From: Aegilops tauschii subsp. strangulata
Taxonomy: Eukaryota > Streptophyta > Magnoliopsida > Poales > Poaceae
Assembly: GCF_002575655.3 (NCBI RefSeq)
Contig: NC_053037.3
Location: 445,873,793-445,937,792 of the forward strand
Reading direction: 5' to 3'
Length of the DNA stretch: 64,000 bases
Shown: piece by piece, positions 1 through 10,442 of the stretch
Layout: each line of letters begins with the position of its first letter
How positions within the stretch are numbered: position 1 is the first letter of the stretch
The notes under the pieces: generated by a model
Databases searched by the model: none
The model's input: the letters and a program-made list of their open reading frames with translations, nothing else
What the model was told of the DNA's origin: nothing
Position numbers and translations under genes: made by a program

Positions 1-128
1 GGCGGCGTGAGTTGTGAAACTATTCCACATTTCCTTAAGTGTGTGCCAAATTCGTAACTCAAATATTTAAGTCACGAATTTGGCACACACTTAAGGAAAT
101 GTGGAATCGTTTCACAACTCACGCCGCC
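1..128. repeat. 128-bp loopless palindrome at the window edge
   Basis: Base i pairs with base 129-i over the whole stretch, with 61 of 64 pairs matching (mismatches at 21/108, 56/73 and 60/69) and no spacer. The right arm is Copia integrase coding sequence running into the reading frame downstream. The left arm is the same sequence inverted. It may be the junction of a head-to-head inverted duplication extending left of the window, or a chimeric assembly join. Confidence 0.95.
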
Positions 129-1871
129 TGGAACACCTCAGCGAAATGGTGTGTCTGAACGTCGTAATCGCACTCTATTGGATATGGTGCGATCTATGAT
201 GTCTCTTACCGATCTACCGCTCTCATTTTGGGGCTATGCTTTAGAGACAGCCGCATTCACTTTAAATAGGGCTCCGTCGAAATCCGTTGAGACGACACCG
301 TATGAATTATGGTTTGGGAAGAAACCTAAGTTGTCATTTCTAAAAGTTTGGGGATGCGATGCTTATGTCAAGAAACTTCAACCTGAAAAGCTCGAACCCA
401 AGTCGGAAAAATGCGTCTTCATAGGATACCCTAAGGAAACCATTGGGTATACCTTCTACCTCAGATCCGAAGGCAAGATCTTTGTTGCCAAGAACGGGTC
501 CTTTCTGGAGAAAGAGTTTCTCTCGAAAGAAGTGAGTGGGAGGAAAGTGGAACTTGATGAGGTGATAGTCACCCCTTCCGAACCGGAAAGTAGCACAGCG
601 CGGGAAGATGTTCCTGTGGTGCCTACACCGACTGGGGAGGAAGTTAATGATGATGATCATGAAGCTTCGGATCAAGTTACTGCTGAACTTCGTAGGTCCA
701 CAAGGACACGTTCCGCACCAGAGTGGTACGGCAACCTCCAGCGCTGAATCTATGGGCTGGTGCAAGCATCTCGGAGTTGGAACATTCGATTTGATGAGAT
801 GATCAAAGCGTTTGGGTTTACACAGACTTATGGAGAAGCCTGTGTTTACAAGAAAGTGAGTGGGAGCTCTGTAGCATTTCTCATATTATATGTGGATGAC
901 ATACTGCTGATGGGAAATGATATAGAATTCTTGGGAAGCATAAAGGCCTACTGGAACAAGTGTTTTTCAATGAAGGACCTTGGAGAAGCTGCTTACATAT
1001 TAGGCATCAAGATCTATAGAGATAGATCGAAACGCCTCATAGGTCTTTCACAAAGCACATACCTTGACAAGATATTGAAGAAGTTCAATATGGATCAGTC
1101 CAAGAAGGGCTTCTTGCCTGTATTGCAAGGTGTGCAATTGAGCACGGCTCAATGCCTGACCACGGCAGAAGATAGAGAAAAGATGACTGTCGTCCCCTAT
1201 GCCTCGGCCATAGGGTCTATTATGTATGCCATGCTGTGTACCAGACCTGATGTAAACCTTGCCGTAAGTTTGGTAGGAAGGTACCAAAGTAATCCCGGCA
1301 TGGAACACTTGACAGCGGTCAAGAACATCCTGAAGTACCTGAAAAGGACTAAGGATATGTTTCTCGTTTATGGAGGTGACGAAGAGCTCGTCGTAAAGGG
1401 TTACGTCGATGCTAGCTTCGACACAGATCTGGATGGCTCTAAGTCACAAACCGGATACGTTATATTTTGAATGGTGGGGCAGTCAGCTGGTGCAGTTGCA
1501 AGCAAAGCGTCGTGACGGGATCTACATATGAAGCGGAGTACATGGCAGCCTCGGAGGCAGCACATGAAGCAATCTGGATGAAGGAGTTCATCACCGACCT
1601 AGGAGTCATACCCAATGCGTCGGGGCCAATCACCCTCTTCTGTGACAACACTGGAGCTATTGCCCTTGCCAAGGAGCCCAGGTTTCACAAGAAGACCAGG
1701 CATATCAAGCGTCGCTTCAACTCCATTCGTGAAAATGTTCAAAATGGAGACATAGATATTTGTAAAGTACATACGGACCTAAATGTAGCAGATCCGTTGA
1801 CTAAACCTCTCCCTAGAGCAAAACATGATCAACACCAGAACTCTATGGGTGTTCGATTCATCACAATGTAA
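115..1871 (+). pseudogene. Copia pol remnant: integrase end, RT and RNase H
   Basis: The frame opens in the integrase core (PPGTPQRNGV near 125-150) and runs through the C-terminal region (WGCDAYVKKL, VFIGYPKET) to EWYGN. It then jumps to the mid-RT motif IYGLVQASRSWN. About 460 bp present in the second Copia copy (its 21161-21625) are absent, so the N-terminal part of RT is lost. A TGA at 745-747 follows the joint in the same frame. The RT active-site motif YVDD is retained near 888-900, in LYVDDILLMGND. A stop and frame change near 1468-1470 precede the RNase H part, which keeps the acidic-type segments YEAEYMAASEA and CDNTGAIALAK and ends at 1871. Confidence 0.9.
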
Positions 1872-1890
1872 CTAGATTATTGACTCTAGT

Positions 1891-1903
1891 GCAAGTGGGA
1901 GAC
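1891..1903 (+). other. polypurine tract of Copia 1
   Basis: GCAAGTGGGAGAC lies directly against the TGTTGG start of the 3' LTR. The same tract precedes the 3' LTR of Copia 2 at 22658-22670. This is the expected plus-strand primer site. Confidence 0.8.
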
Positions 1904-3616
1904 TGTTGGAAATATGCCCTAGAGGCAATAATAAAATGGTTATTATTATATTTCCTTGTTCATGATAATTGTCTATTGTTCATGCTATAATTGTGTTATC
2001 CGGAAATCGTAATACATGTGTGAATACATAGACCACAACATGTCCCTAGTGAGCCTCTAGTTGACTAGCTCGTTGATCAACAGATAGTCATGGTTTCCTG
2101 ATTATGGACATTGGATGTCATTGATAACGGGATCACATCATTAGGAGAATGATGTGATGGACAAGACCCAATCCTAAGCATAGCACAAGATCGTGTAGTT
2201 TGTTTGCTAGAGCTTTTCCAAATGTCAAGTATCATTTCCTTAGACCATGAGATTGTGCAACTCCCGGATACCATAGGAGTGCTTTGGGTGTGCCAAACGT
2301 CACAACGTAACTGGGTGGCTATAGAGGTGCACTACGGGTATCTCCGAAAGTGTCTGTTGGGTTGGCACGAATCGAGACTAAGATTTGTCACTCCGTATGA
2401 CGGAGAGGTATCTCTGGGCCCACTCGGTAATGCATCATCATAATGAGCTCAATGTGACCAAGTGTTTGGTCACGGGATCATGCATTACGGTACGAGTAAA
2501 GTGACTTGCCGGTAACGAGATTGAACGAGGTATTGGGATACCGACGATCGAATCTCGGGTAAGTAACGTACCAATTGACAAAGGGAATTGTATACGGGAT
2601 TGATTGAATCCTCGACATCGTGGTTCATCCGATGAGATCATCGTGGAACATGTGGGAGCCAACATGGGTATCCAGATCCCGCTGTTGGTTATTGACCGGA
2701 GAGTCGTCTCGGTCATGTCTGCATGTCTCCCGAACCCGTAGGGTCTACACACTTAAGGTTTGGTGACGCTAGGGTTGTAGAGATATTAGTATGCGGAAAT
2801 CCGAAAGTTGTTCGGAGTCCCGGATGAGATCCCGGACGTCACGAGGAGTTCCGGAATGGTCCGGAGGTAAATATTTGTATATAGGAAGTCCAGTTTCGGC
2901 CACCGGGAAAGTTTCGGGTGTTACCGGTATTGTGCCGGGACCACCGGAAGGGTCCCGGGGGTCCACCGGGTGGGGCCTCCTATCCCGGAGGGCCCCATGG
3001 GCTGAAGTGGGAAGGGAACCAGCCCCTGGTGGGCTGGTGCGCCCCCCATGGGCCTCCCCCTGCGCCTAGGGTTAGAAACCCTGGGGGTGGGGGCGCCCCA
3101 CCTGACTTGGGGGGCAAGTCCCCCCCTTTGGCCGCCGCCCCACCTTGAGATTGGATCTCTAGGGGGCTGGCGCCCCCCCAGGACCCCTATATATAGTGGA
3201 GGGGAGGGAGGGCAGCCGCACCCAAGCCCCTGGCGCCTCCCTCTCCCTCCCGTGACACCTCTCCCTCTCGCTGAGCTTGGCGAAGCCCTGCCGAGATCCC
3301 CGCTGCTTCCACCACCACGCCGTCGTGCTGCTGGATCTCCATCAACCTCTCCCTCCCCCTTGCTGGATCAAGAAGGAGGAGACGTCTTCCCCAACCGTAC
3401 GTGTGTTGAACGCGGAGGTGCCGTCCGTTCGGCGCTCGGTCATCGGTGATTTGGATCACGACGAGTACGACTCCATCAACCCCGTTCTCTTGAACGCTTC
3501 CGCTCGCGATCTACAAGGGCATGTAGATGCACTCCTCTCTCTCGTTGCTAGATGACTCCATAGATTGATCTTGGTGATGCGTAGAATTTTTTTAATTTCT
3601 GCTACGATCCCCAACA
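1904..3616 (+). repeat. 3' LTR of Copia 1
   Basis: The LTR begins TGTTGGAAATATGCCC and ends GATCCCCAACA, giving TGTTGG...CCAACA termini over 1713 bp. A TATA-like CTATATATAG is at 3187-3196 with a CT-rich leader downstream, the expected U3/R arrangement. The next bases are GTGTC. The partner target duplication lies outside the window. Short open frames inside the LTR are not genes. Confidence 0.93.
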
Positions 3617-4569
3617 GTGTCGGACGCCTACGTGGCGGATGTCCGAATGTCTGCAAACCTCCCCTCAGCTTAGCTTCGGGTTTACGAGAATTCGAATGTG
3701 CGGACCGGTCTGTGGACATTTAATGCACAATGTTGGATGACACAAAGTGTCCGGATGTTTAGTGGCGCTTTGATGGATGGTGTAGGAGGTGCCCTTATAG
3801 TCAAAGAGATAAGCACCATCGTCCCAGCCCCTAGCTGCCATCAAAGATCTCCTTCATGCCATCGCTTCGGTCCTCGTCCTCTTCCAATGTCTGGCGGCAA
3901 AGAGGAGTAGGACCCATTCATCTTGTTTTTCTTTTCCATGAGTTCTTTCTGGCGTTCGATTTAGTGTTAATGAAGGGCATGTGAGATTTTGTGTCGCTAT
4001 ATCTATTGGTTCTCTTCAGATCTTGGCAGTTGATGTGTCTGTCAAGGGGAACAATTGGTTGGTTACTGGTGCAATGATTTCGATATCATCTTTTTGTTGC
4101 TCTGCGCTATGATCCGGTTTCTCGAACTCTCTAGACCGGCGGTAATGGATTTCAAGCCTCTACTTTGGGTGATGCTCCAATTGATGCCTCTTTGACGGTT
4201 TTTAGATCTGGTCTCAAGGGTTGAATGTACATTGTGGTCTTTAAAGCCTGGTACGACGAGGACGTTTGCATGCCCCTTTTATTTATTGTTGATTTAGCGT
4301 GATTTTTAATTTCTGATGGGGCAACGTATAAACGGAGTAAGAAAAATACTACTCCCTCCGACCCATATTATTTGTCGCAACTTTAGTAGTATAAATTAAT
4401 TTTTTTAATGATTTTCATGTTTTCTACGAGTGTTCTACAACCTATTGACTAGTGTTTTCCATAGCAATTATAGAATAATAACATGCCTTTTTTTAACATA
4501 GTACAAATTTTCTTTGAAGAAAAAGTTGAGCTTGCATACAAACGTCACTCGACTGACTAATAAATTCTA
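3617..4569. other. intergenic DNA, no recognisable gene
   Basis: The sequence is unique-looking, with a lone Stowaway-type end (CTCCCTCCGACCCATATT near 4354) and no matching partner. Short open frames at 3698-3910 and similar have no recognisable domain. Confidence 0.5.
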
Positions 4570-4635
4570 CTCCCTCTGTCCCATAATTTAATAGCGTTTT
4601 TACACTACACTAGTATTGAAAACGCTCTTATATTA

Positions 4636-5445
4636 AAGCATCTCCAGTCGTTGTGCCCCCCAGAAGGCGTTTTTTCTGCCTCCTGGGGCTGCCCCGGCGA
4701 AAGTTTTGCATTGGGGGCGTGATTTTCTTCAGTCGTCGGCCCCCCACGCGCACACCTGCCAAGACCGCGCGCGCCGCCTAGGCCATGTCTGCGCCGCTCC
4801 GGCCACGCCCACGCCGCGCCCGTCCTGCTAAGAGCAGCCGCTCCGCCCGCCCGGCCCGCCTGTGAGCCACCGTCGCGCCTCATCGCGCCTCAGCCGGCCC
4901 CCGCCGCTGCGGTCTCGCCTCCGCTGCGGCCCGCTTCATCGCGCCGTCGTGCCCGGCCCCAAGCTTGGCGTGGCGAGGGCGCGCGGCGGCCAGCAACGAG
5001 ACGGCGGCGAGGAGGCATGGAGGCGAGCGCGGCGCGGTGCGGCGGCCAGGGCTAGGGCGCGCGGCGGCCAGCAACGAGACGGCGGCGAGGAGGCGTGGAG
5101 GCGAGCGCGGCGCGGCGGCCAGGGCGAGGGCGCGCGGCGGCCGGAGGTGAGCGCGGCCCGGCGCGGCTTCGCGCGGAGAGAGAGGATATTGATGTTTTTT
5201 GCATGCAAGTGGTGGGCAAAAAAGGAGGAGAGAGAGGCCGACTGGTGGGGTATCTGCATGCACCTAATAGCGCCGGGCGTCCCAGGTGACCCCCGATGGG
5301 CTGGGTTTGCTCTGGGACCGCCGGGGCTATTTTTGCCCAAAACCGGCGAAAAACGATGTTGTAGGGGTGTGTCTAGGAGCTCTTTTAACCGCCGGCGCCT
5401 AAAAAGTGGCTTGGGGGTGTCTTGGGGGCCCTAGTGAAGATGCTC
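4636..5445. mobile_element. Tourist/Harbinger-like insertion carrying GC-rich sequence
   Basis: The ends AAGCATCTCCAGTCG and GAAGATGCTC are imperfect inverted repeats. They are flanked by TTA (4633-4635) and TCA (5446-5448), consistent with a decayed 3-bp TTA target duplication inside the Stowaway element. The interior is a GC-rich low-complexity sequence with a 78-bp tandem duplication. It may hold a captured gene fragment, but no domain is recognisable. Confidence 0.55.
4981..5136. repeat. 78-bp tandem duplication
   Basis: GCGCGGCGGCCAGCAACGAG occurs at 4981 and again at 5059. The following GAGACGGCGGCGAGGAGGC and GGAGGCGAGCGCGGCGCGG are also duplicated. 78 is a multiple of three, so the frame is kept through both units. 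Confidence 0.85.
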
Positions 5446-5509
5446 TCATGGGACTGAGGGAGTAAATCCCTACAGAGGGTTGCGAACCTTTATACTGTAA
5501 ATTGTTTTT

Positions 5510-5830
5510 GCGGACCAACCTGTGATTGGATGGTTAGAGGGACTGTGATATTTCCAGCCCACCAGGGTTCAAGTCCTGGTGCTCGCATTTGTTCCTGGAA
5601 TTATTTCAGGATTTTCGGCGATGCGCATTCAGTGGGAGTAGACGTTCCCGTCGATGACGAGGTGCCTACGGTGACTTCTTAAATTTTAAGATGATATGCC
5701 GGCTCAATCTTTCGGAGGTGCTCATAGGGGTAATGTTTGCATGTATGCGTTCGAGTGTACGCGCGTGTATTTGAACGCTTGCGGCTTTCGGCCGGTTGAT
5801 CTTATGAACACGTGTACGCACAGTTCTTTT
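5510..5830 (+). mobile_element. tRNA-derived SINE (Au-type)
   Basis: A pol III promoter-like head contains a B box GGTTCAAGTCC near 5566-5576 and an A-box-like GATGGTTAGAGG about 38 bp upstream. It is followed by the SINE body (TCAGTGGGAGTAGACGTTCC, GCCGGCTCAATCTTTCGGAG) and a GTGTGCGTGT-like tail. This layout fits the Au SINE of grasses. It lies upstream of the AP endonuclease gene in the same orientation. The outer boundaries are approximate. Confidence 0.75.
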
Positions 5831-7156
5831 TTTTTCTTTCTCAATTATAATTATTGCTTAGGCGAGAAGTTTACTTCGTCCCCGGCAAGCCAAGTTACCG
5901 ACTCACAACTCACAGGGTCGGCGCTCGCCGAGTCCAATATAAGCGAGTTTAGCATGCCCAAAGAGGGGGGAAAGGTGTTAAACCCAGGGATCGTCTTCCC
6001 CCTCTTCTCTCCCCCTGCCCTCCACCTGCGAACCCGGCGGCGTCATCTGCTAACCCTCGCCAGGACGGCGGCGCTCCGTGCCACTTCTCGACGACTGTAT
6101 GCACCCCCCCCCCCCCCCCCCCCCCCTGCACACCACTCCCCCTCTCTCTCCGCGCGAGCGAGCGAGTCGTCCTGTATTTTTCGGCGGGTTGCTTGGCGTT
6201 GGGGTGAAAAAAATCGCGGCCGCTGGCTTTTAGTCGTGTTCGTCGATTTGCTTTGAGTAGAGGTGGTTGTCCACCGCGGAATCAGGCACACATTGGATCG
6301 GGATCGTCTCTTCTGCGCGCGCGTGTTCGTAATGTTGTTGAGTTTTTGTGGGGTATTCCTCGGCGGAATTTCCGTGGCTTCTGCAAGGAGAGGAAGCATG
6401 GCGCTGGATTCGCCTATTTTCGACCGCCCATGGCGCTGGATTTGTATTCCGTGGCCGCTTATAGCAGGCCTTAATTGATTTTGCTTTCAAGTAGTAGAGG
6501 TGGTTTTCTGCGTATGCAAAACGGTGTGGTGGGTGGAATCCTGCTAATTTTGGATCCGGGATTTGGGAAACAATTTTGCGAGGAAACTCCTCCCTGGACC
6601 TAGAACAATTTACTTCCGGTCCAAGGAGGCAACTCCCCCAATGCATAGTTTACATAGATCAGGCCCATAGTTTACATAGATCAGGCCTTGTTCTTATTTG
6701 GGACTGAATGCAGCATTGCAGCTGAATACTTTTGGTATACTCTAGGTAGAAAATTATGTTTCTGATTAGTTGTTATATTTTCTCATTTAGTTTATTTACC
6801 GGGGATTAGTTTGTTTATTTTCTGAATGGTGCTTTTGGTTCAGATTATTGTAAGGCAGAAGATCTGCTTAAAGGAATTATCGTTCTTCACACGAGTGTAG
6901 CCTGATCTTTGATAAATAAAACGTTGCTTCTATGATCAAATGTCACCTTCATTCTTGCATAACTACTAATCTGTTCTCTTTCAGAAAACTACTAATTTGC
7001 TCATGTTCTGCGAGAAATCATACCTTTGCAAATAGAATTTGTTTTGGTCTTCGTATGACAATTTAGAGAAATATGGGTGTTTTTGTATTGTTCACTTGTT
7101 CAGACGTCCTGTTTTGTACTGATGGCTGCATGCACAGTTTTTGGAATCAGGCAAAG
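5831..7156 (+). promoter_or_regulatory. probable promoter, leader and first intron of the AP endonuclease gene
   Basis: This stretch holds CT-rich leader-like sequence, a run of 23 C at 6104-6126 and then AT-rich intron-like DNA. GGAATCAG at 7143-7150 is a plausible 3' splice site just before the coding exon, so at least one upstream exon is likely. No SAP-domain or plastid transit-peptide coding exon could be recognised here. Confidence 0.45.
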
Positions 7157-9835
7157 ATGACGAGCAAGCAGGAGCCCTGGACTCGACTTTCCCACAGTAA
7201 GAAGTTACCAGGATGGGTCGCGTACAATCCAAAGACCATGAGGCCTCCACCATTGAGCGGCGATACCAAGCAAATGAAGATTCTATCCTGGAATGTCAAT
7301 GGGCTGAGAAATATTGTACAGTCAGGAGGTTTCTTTTCTGCATTGGCTCAGAGGGAGAATTTTGATGTGTTGTGTCTTCAAGAGACACATTTGAAGGCAA
7401 GTTTTCTTTGTTTCCACCAGTTCATTTTCACCTTACAGCGCTCCCTAGCTTCATCTTTTCATAGGTCCTAGGTTGTGCCACCTGACATGGTGGATTTCAG
7501 GTATTTCAGTGTGATGAATGTGTTTTTGTTCTGTTTTCCGGAGGGTGATGTTAAAGATTTCATGAACCTGATACCAGGGTATGAGTATAATTATTGGTCA
7601 TGCAGTGTCGCGAGGCTTGACTATTCAGGGACTGGAGTAATTTCACGGGTATCGTATTTTTTCCGGTTAATGCTCAAGACTCATTTCACTCTGCATACTT
7701 AATAGACATAGCATATCATTTGGTTTTGACTTGTGCCTGGCATTGCCCTCACAGGTAAAACCAATCTCTGTCCAATATGGAATTGGCATAGCTGAACATG
7801 ATCAGGAGGGCAGGGTTATTACTTTGGAGTTTGAGAACTTCTACTTGGTGAATGCTTATGTCCCAAATTCTGGCCGTGGTTTACGTAGATTGGTATGACT
7901 GATCTTCCATTCCATTATTGATGCTGCTTTATGTTTTACTGTCACTGCTAATTCCCTTCTTCTTTCATTTGATCTTCAGGTTTACAGGGTTGATAACTGG
8001 GATCCATCTTTCGCCGACTTTGTCGAAGTGCGTTCGCTTTGCTAGCTTTCTGGTGTCATTTTTTGTTACATCAGTTGATCATATTTTGCATATTCACTAC
8101 GTTTGTTATTCTATTGTTCTAAGTGCACATGAGGGATATTATTGTTGTTCTTATCTGAACTTTACCACAACTTCTGACCCCATCCATATTTTGTGATCTT
8201 TGAAAAGGTAGCTTTGCGATGCAAACTAACGTTAACCTTGTGGTCTGTAGAAACTGGAAAGTTTCAAGCCAGTAATTGTTTGTGGTGATCTCAACTGTGC
8301 TCGTCAGAGTATTGACATTCACAATCCTCCAGTAAGTTCTCTTTCATCCCTGAAAGTTGCCATCTAAAAAATTATATCCTTGTGCTTATACATTATAGTA
8401 TTGGCATTGCCCTTGTCTTCGTTAATACTAATAGTCTATTGAAAACAAATGGCTTTGATAATTTTCATGGTTACACGTACTTGTATGTTTTCACACATTA
8501 TCCAACCATGAGAATTTCAAGTTTCAACTCTTTAAATGCATGTGTTTATAGTTTAATGCTGTATTGGAACCGGTATTTCTGCATTTGGCTTCTCTAGTAC
8601 CTTTATTGAGCTTCAACTCTCTAGATGTATGTGTTGCAGAATTGCCTCATTATGAAATATTCCACGTTATCTTTTTTTTTCTGTGATATGGAACATAACT
8701 CTTTTTGAACATGTATGGTTGCACATGAAGCTTACAAAAAGTAGAAAAAATGGTCCAGGCTGTGTATCAGTTTTCTGAACATATTATTTTCGGAGCAACA
8801 TTGATAATCTCCAACTTGCCATGATTTAGGATCAGATGAGAACGTGAATGCTCTAAATTAAGTCCATGACTAATCCATATAGGGAGATGTGGAGAATCAG
8901 TAAATATTGATGGTTCAGTTAAAACTGAAAGTGACTATAAAAAAATACTCAGTTTCCAATATTGTTATAACAATCAACAAAAAATGTTTAGAGTTGCTGT
9001 TTGCACTACATTTGCATCTCATGAGCATGGAACAGTTTAGGTTGTTCCAAAATTCTCTTATCATTGCACAAGTTCCCTTTTAAATTCAATAGTCCATTGA
9101 TGTAGTCTGGGCAGCTCCTTAATTCAACACTGTTTTTCAGGCCAAAACTGAAGATGCAGGTTTCACCGAAGAAGAGAGGGAATCATTCCAGATAAACTTT
9201 GATATGAGAGGCTTCGTTGATACCTTCAGAAAGCAGCATCCCAAGGCTGTGGGTTACACCTTCTGGGGTGAAAATCAGCGGCGCAACAACAAAGGTACAT
9301 CACTATCTTGGTGGATAAATTAATTACATAAATGAGGCAGTGTTGCATTTGCTTTCTGATTTCTGTTACCCTGGTATACAATAGGACAGCAAAGAGCTTA
9401 TATCAGTGGTTTACATATTCCAAAATTGAAGGATCTACCTTTCCCAAAATGATATTCCCTCCCTCCCATAATGTAAGACGTTTTTTGACTCTAATGTAGT
9501 GTGAAAAAAGGTCTTACATTATGGGACGGAGGGAGTAGAACAATTAAGGTTTTGTAATCTAGAAAAAATAATGGTCAAAAGACTTGAGTTACAGCCCATG
9601 TATATTTGCGAAAACAAGAAACCTGATTCTTACTTAAGAAAGTAGCACAACAAAATGATTGTTTCTTTTTATCTTGTGTCAAATGGAAGCTGAACTCGTT
9701 ATCCACTGAACAGGTTGGCGGCTGGATTACTTTCTTGCGTCAGGATCCATCATCGACAGGGTCCATGATTCGTACATCCTCCCGGACGTGACATCCAGCG
9801 ACCACAGTCCAATTGGCCTTGTGCTCAAGCTCTAG
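7157..9835 (+). CDS. ARP: ARP-type AP endonuclease (exonuclease III family), 7 exons
   Basis: Proposed exons are 7157-7396, 7544-7648, 7755-7892, 7980-8027, 8251-8331, 9141-9294 and 9714-9835, joining in frame to 295 residues. Family hallmarks, in order, are SWNVNGLR (about residues 42-49), CLQETHL with the metal-binding Glu, [16 protein letters not shown] (about 189), GWRLDYFL and SSDHSPIG with the catalytic Asp-His pair near the C-terminus. [14 protein letters not shown] before the nuclease domain is typical of Arabidopsis ARP, which cleaves abasic sites in base excision repair and acts in plastids. The first intron appears to use a GC donor (AAG|GCAAGT at 7397). The start of exon 2 (7544) is the least certain junction. 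The N-terminal SAP domain of ARP is not seen; an upstream exon could supply it, since GCAAAG before the ATG is open. Confidence 0.88.
9455..9535. mobile_element. Stowaway MITE in intron 6 of the AP endonuclease gene
   Basis: An 81-bp hairpin with ends CCCTCCCTCCCATAATGTAA and TTACATTATGGGACGGAGGG is flanked by TA dinucleotides. It lies in the intron and leaves both splice sites intact. Confidence 0.88.
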
Positions 9836-10266
9836 GCACCCTCAGTTGTTGCTGGGGAAATGCTTCGTCAGGCTGAAACGTTTGCATAGTCAGTTTTTCC
9901 GTGGATTTTGTACTTGAAGGATCTACCTAGAGTAATCTGTCAATGTTCTGCAGAGGTCTTGCGTATCTGTTATCTTACCATGTCACTAGAATATATGTGC
10001 TCATTAAACTTTTGCAATGTGAATGGATTCTAAACTGGAGCTTGCTTTTACAACTGGGTTTTCTCTCCACTAAGCCCGCTGTCAGAACTTTCTGATGGCT
10101 TTGTCATGTGCTTCCGTTTTTGCTTTTGTTTGTCGTTAATTTGCTTGCCTCGAGGGAGGTGACTTGCCATGTTTTTTACAATCGAGCAGGACGCTCTCAG
10201 CTGCTCAGAGACATAATTAACCCGGTTACAAGCACCGGCACTACTTCACTTCTTATATTACTTTAA
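9836..10266 (+). other. 3' UTR and downstream region of the AP endonuclease gene
   Basis: Sequence after the TAG at 9833-9835. It holds no further open frame of note; the polyadenylation site cannot be fixed by eye. Confidence 0.4.
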
Positions 10267-10436
10267 AGATTTCAATATGAACTACATACGCCTCTGTTCA
10301 CAGATATATGATGTTTTGGATGTTTCAATACGGATTACATATGAGCTAAAATAAATGAATAAACATACTAAAACATGTCTATAATATAACACTATATATA
10401 GTGTTATATTTGAACATCTTATATTTGGGACGCACT
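10267..10436. mobile_element. decayed Stowaway-like MITE
   Basis: CCTCTGTTCACAGATATATG opens and CTTATATTTGGGACGCAC closes an imperfect hairpin. The interior (ATGTTTTGGATGTTTCAATA, CTAAAACATGTCTAT) matches a common Triticeae Stowaway type. The ends are diverged and the boundaries approximate. Confidence 0.6.
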
Positions 10437-10442
10437 TTGTAT

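Larger units (their letters stand above)
1..3616 (+). mobile_element. Copia LTR retrotransposon 1, 3' half (Angela/WIS/BARE-1 type)
   Basis: The element reads integrase C-terminus, reverse transcriptase, RNase H, polypurine tract and 3' LTR in that order, as in Ty1/Copia. Its 5' part is missing because the window starts at an inverted join inside the integrase. The LTR start and its 1.7-kb length match the Angela/WIS/BARE-1 families of Triticeae. A second relative lies at 16452-52171 and allows lesions to be read by comparison. The element is non-autonomous as seen. Confidence 0.9.
4570..5462. mobile_element. Stowaway MITE split by a secondary insertion
   Basis: The ends CTCCCTCTGTCCCATAAT and ATGGGACTGAGGGAG are inverted and flanked by TA at 4568-4569 and 5463-5464, the Tc1/Mariner target. 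The inner arms (AGCGTTTTTACACTACACTAG, then AAAACGCTCTTATATTA) follow the usual Stowaway hairpin. Near the 3' side the hairpin is interrupted by 810 bp of unrelated GC-rich DNA at 4636-5445. Confidence 0.8.

Noticed and set aside
2791..3555. open frames in the Copia 1 LTR, with counterparts at 17408-17790 and 51398-51796
   Set aside because: They lie wholly inside LTRs, on both strands and in several frames; G/C-rich composition explains them.
5540..5585. tRNA-like sequence with a good B box
   Set aside because: It lacks a foldable cloverleaf and continues into a SINE body, so it is the SINE head and not a tRNA gene.
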